Shown: one piece after another, positions 61,686-64,000 of the stretch
How positions within the stretch are numbered: the stretch's first letter is position 1
How the letters are laid out: the number at the start of each line of letters is the position of its first letter
Assembly: GCA_035560005.1 (NCBI GenBank)
Contig: DATMAN010000063.1
Span: 1 to 64,000, forward strand
Origin: Burkholderiales bacterium
GTDB taxonomy: Bacteria; Pseudomonadota; Gammaproteobacteria; Burkholderiales; Eutrophovitaceae
DNA: 64,000 nt
Direction: 5' to 3'
Translations under genes and position numbers: made by a program
Notes under the pieces: model-generated
Seen by the model: the letters and a program-made list of their open reading frames with translations, nothing else
What the model was told of the DNA's origin: nothing
Database searches by the model: none

Positions 61686-64000
61686 GTGAAAATACTGATT
61701 GTCGAAGACCAGGACACGATGCGCCGCGCACTGCGTGGCTTCCTGGAACTTTCTCTGCCGGCGGCTACTGTCCTCGAGGCGGCGGACGCCGCCAGCGCAT
61801 TCGAACTGTGCCTGGCCCATCGGCCTGCGCTGGTGCTGATGGATGTCTCGCTTCCAGATGGTAACGGCATCGAACTCACCGGCCGGATCAAGTCGGTGTT
61901 GCCGGACATCGCCGTGATCGTGGTCACACAGCACGCCGGACCCGCCTACCTGGAGCGGGCGCGCGCGGCGGGCGCAGGCGCGCTGGTCGGCAAGCACGCG
62001 CTGCACCGCGATCTGCTGCCGGCCATTCGAAGTACCGTCGCGCAGGCCGAGGGACCGAAGCCCGAGCAGGATCGAGCGCCGCTTGCGGCCGAAAGTACCG
62101 GCGCCGACCGCGCCGCGGTCGCTCGGGAAGCGGCCGCACGCGCGGGAATCGAGGCGGCGCTGCGCACGAGCGAGCGCAGGCTGCGCGCCATCGTCGAGAC
62201 AGAGCCGGAATGCGTCAAGGTCGTCTCGCGCGACGGCGAGCTGCTGGAGATGAACCCGGCTGGCCTGGCCATGCTGGAAGCCGCCTCGCTCGAGGAAGCG
62301 CGCCGGCGGCCGCTGCTCACATACCTTGCCCCGGAGCACCGCGCCGCCTTCCGGGCACTGCATGAGCACGTGATGCGCGGTGAACGAGGGTCGCTGCGCT
62401 TCGAGGTGGTCGGTCTCAAGGGGACCCGCCGCTGGCTGGAGACGCATGCCGCGCCGCTGCGAGACGACGCCGGCAATGTGTATGCGCTGCTCGGCGTCAC
62501 CCGCGACATCAGCGTTCAGGTATGGTCGGAGCGCTGGTCCGCGGCCGAGCATGCGATACTGGAGCGCATCGCCAAAGGCGAGGCGGCCAGCGAAGTGCTG
62601 GATGCACTGTGCCGGGCCATCGAAGAGCGGATTCCGGGCGCACGCTGCTCGATCCTGGAGGTCGACGAGCAGGGTCTGCACCTGCGCCATCTTTCTGCAC
62701 CCAGTCTGCCGCGACGCTACGTCGAGGCGATCGACGGCGCGGCGATCGGCGAGGCGGCCGGTTCGTGCGGCACCGCCGCCCATCGCCGCGAGCCGGTCAC
62801 CGTCTCGGACATCCGGACCGATCCCCTGTGGCGAGAATATCGGGACGTGGCGCTGCGCCACGGACTGCGCGCCTGCTGGTCCACGCCGATCTTGTGCGAA
62901 AGGCAGGAGGTGCTCGGCACCTTCGCGATCTACCCGGCGGAGGCGCGCGAACCCACCGAGGCAGAACGGCGCCTCACAGAACGCGCAGCATACCTGGCCA
63001 GCATCGTGATGATGCGTGCGCGTTCGGAGCGCGCACTGCGCGAAAGCGAGCTGCGCTTTCGCCAGCTCACCGAGAACATCCGCGAGGTGTTCTGGCTCAC
63101 CGACCCGGCCAAGGAGCGGATGCTCTACATCAGCCCCGGCTACGAGCAGGTCTGGGGGCGCTCCTGCGAGAGCCTTTATCGCTCGCCGCGCGACTGGGTC
63201 GAGGCCATCCACCCCGAGGACCGCGCGCGCGTGCTCGAAGCGGCGCAGACCCGACAGGCACGCGGGCAATACGACGAGGAGTATCGCATCGTGCGCCCGG
63301 ACGGGTCGGTGCGCTGGATACGCGACCGCGCCTTCCCCGTCGCGGGCGACAGCGGGGAGGTCTCACGCATCGCCGGCGTGGCGGAGGACATCACCGAGCG
63401 AAAGCGTGCCGAGGAAAGCCTGCGCCGCAACCAGGAGCGCCTCGGCACATTGATCAGTTCTGTGGACGGCATCGTGTGGGAGGCCGATGCGCAGACGCTG
63501 CGCTTCACCTTCGTCAGCCCGCGTGCCGAGCGCCTGCTGGGCTATCCGCTGTCGCGCTGGACGGAGGAGTCGAACTTCTGGCGGGATCACATCCATCCCG
63601 ACGACCGCGACCAGGCCGTGGGTTATTGCCTGCAGTGCACGAGGCAGTCGCGCGATCACGAGTTCGAGTACCGCATGCTGGCTGCCGACGGGCGCGCCGT
63701 ATGGCTGCGCGACATCGTGACCGTGGTGTCGGAAGGCGGCCGGCCGACCAAGCTGCGCGGGGTCATGGTCGACATCACCGAACGCAAGCAGGCCGAGCAG
63801 CGCTTGCGCGAAAGCGAGGCGCGTTTCCGGCGCATCGCAGAGCAATCGCCGGACGCGATCCTGATGCATCAGGCAGGCCGCATCGTGTTCGTCAACGAAG
63901 CGATGGTGCGCCTGATGCGCGCCGGGGCTCCCGAGCGACTGATCGGCAAGCCGGCCACCTCGGTGCTGCATCCGGAATACACGGCCATCGCTGAAGCGCG
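61686..64000 (+). CDS. receiver-PAS-GAF-PAS-PAS-PAS signalling protein (3' end outside window)
   Basis: Large multi-sensor protein, 771 residues visible, open at the right edge. GTG 61686 (MKILIVEDQDTMRRAL) begins a receiver with Asp53 (VLMDVSLPDGNG), though the usual Lys region reads LVGKH. PAS follows at about 175-280 (IVETEPECVKVVSRDG), then GAF at about 285-430 with the typical GEAAGSCGTAAHRREPV, and PAS domains at about 455-575 (VFWLTDPAKERMLYISPGY), 580-705 and 710 onward. The output is beyond the window; GGDEF-EAL or a histidine kinase are both common. An FNR-like box lies upstream. Confidence 0.88.
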   Translation, partial: MKILIVEDQDTMRRALRGFLELSLPAATVLEAADAASAFELCLAHRPALVLMDVSLPDGNGIELTGRIKSVLPDIAVIVVTQHAGPAYLERARAAGAGALVGKHALHRDLLPAIRSTVAQAEGPKPEQDRAPLAAESTGADRAAVAREAAARAGIEAALRTSERRLRAIVETEPECVKVVSRDGELLEMNPAGLAMLEAASLEEARRRPLLTYLAPEHRAAFRALHEHVMRGERGSLRFEVVGLKGTRRWLETHAAPLRDDAGNVYALLGVTRDISVQVWSERWSAAEHAILERIAKGEAASEVLDALCRAIEERIPGARCSILEVDEQGLHLRHLSAPSLPRRYVEAIDGAAIGEAAGSCGTAAHRREPVTVSDIRTDPLWREYRDVALRHGLRACWSTPILCERQEVLGTFAIYPAEAREPTEAERRLTERAAYLASIVMMRARSERALRESELRFRQLTENIREVFWLTDPAKERMLYISPGYEQVWGRSCESLYRSPRDWVEAIHPEDRARVLEAAQTRQARGQYDEEYRIVRPDGSVRWIRDRAFPVAGDSGEVSRIAGVAEDITERKRAEESLRRNQERLGTLISSVDGIVWEADAQTLRFTFVSPRAERLLGYPLSRWTEESNFWRDHIHPDDRDQAVGYCLQCTRQSRDHEFEYRMLAADGRAVWLRDIVTVVSEGGRPTKLRGVMVDITERKQAEQRLRESEARFRRIAEQSPDAILMHQAGRIVFVNEAMVRLMRAGAPERLIGKPATSVLHPEYTAIAEA

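Overview
The window is GC-rich, densely coded DNA that reads like a chromosome of a metabolically versatile betaproteobacterium (Burkholderiales-like, possibly uncultured). Support comes from a tripartite tricarboxylate transporter (TTT) with two Bug-type receptors, an intracellular PHB depolymerase with a cysteine nucleophile, glutathione-dependent formaldehyde oxidation, many small-molecule catabolic clusters with TRAP, ABC and TTT uptake, and a Gram-negative lipid A acyltransferase. No tRNA, rRNA, CRISPR array, insertion sequence or prophage was recognised. The taxonomic placement is inference; no marker gene is present.

Layout. (1) 1-6.1 kb, minus strand: SMP-30 lactonase, PhyH-type dioxygenase, TRAP transporter (P, Q, M) and a zinc alcohol dehydrogenase that runs off the left edge, with a divergent IclR regulator at 6.2-7.0 kb. 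(2) 7.0-11.2 kb, minus strand: sugar-isomerase-like TIM barrel, S-formylglutathione hydrolase, S-(hydroxymethyl)glutathione dehydrogenase and a second PhyH dioxygenase. (3) 11.4-14.6 kb: secreted cyclase-family protein, a decayed DUF3147 gene, an alkaline-ceramidase-like membrane protein and a fumarylacetoacetase-fold hydratase. (4) 14.7-22.8 kb, plus strand: a carbohydrate ABC transporter with a clear promoter and two strong hairpins after the binding-protein gene, then a D-apionate-lactonase-like gene and an MFS transporter; a convergent aldehyde dehydrogenase follows. (5) 24.5-29 kb: glutamate dehydrogenase family, then a DegT aminotransferase facing an LpxL-Gfo/Idh pair, which together suggest GnnA/GnnB chemistry for 3-amino lipid A. 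(6) 29-32.5 kb: regulators, an SDR, a small membrane protein and a MAPEG remnant. (7) 32.5-45.8 kb, minus strand: a long catabolic block (SMP-30, alpha/beta hydrolase, TauD, 2-hydroxyacid dehydrogenase, HpcH aldolase, two SDRs, quinone reductase, cupin, TctA/TctB and two Bug receptors). (8) 46-53.5 kb: PHB depolymerase, SrkA-type kinase, hydrolases, an unrecognised protein, an odd Tat-type amidohydrolase, SRPBCC and Nudix proteins. (9) 53.7-64 kb, plus strand: a signalling island of two histidine kinases, two response regulators, a c-di-GMP phosphodiesterase with a degenerate GGDEF domain, and a receiver-PAS-GAF-PAS protein that runs off the right edge and is preceded by an FNR-like box.

Themes. 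Intergenic gaps carry at least nine copies of a purine-rich, often hairpin-forming element built from variants of CACGAAGACACAAAG; it is the strongest candidate here for something poorly described. Two PhyH dioxygenases flank a complete formaldehyde-oxidation pair, so an oxidative demethylation route is plausible. Several genes are visibly broken (DUF3147, MAPEG, an SDR tail, the SRPBCC C-terminus, a truncated AraC regulator), which points to gene decay or, less likely, to sequence errors.
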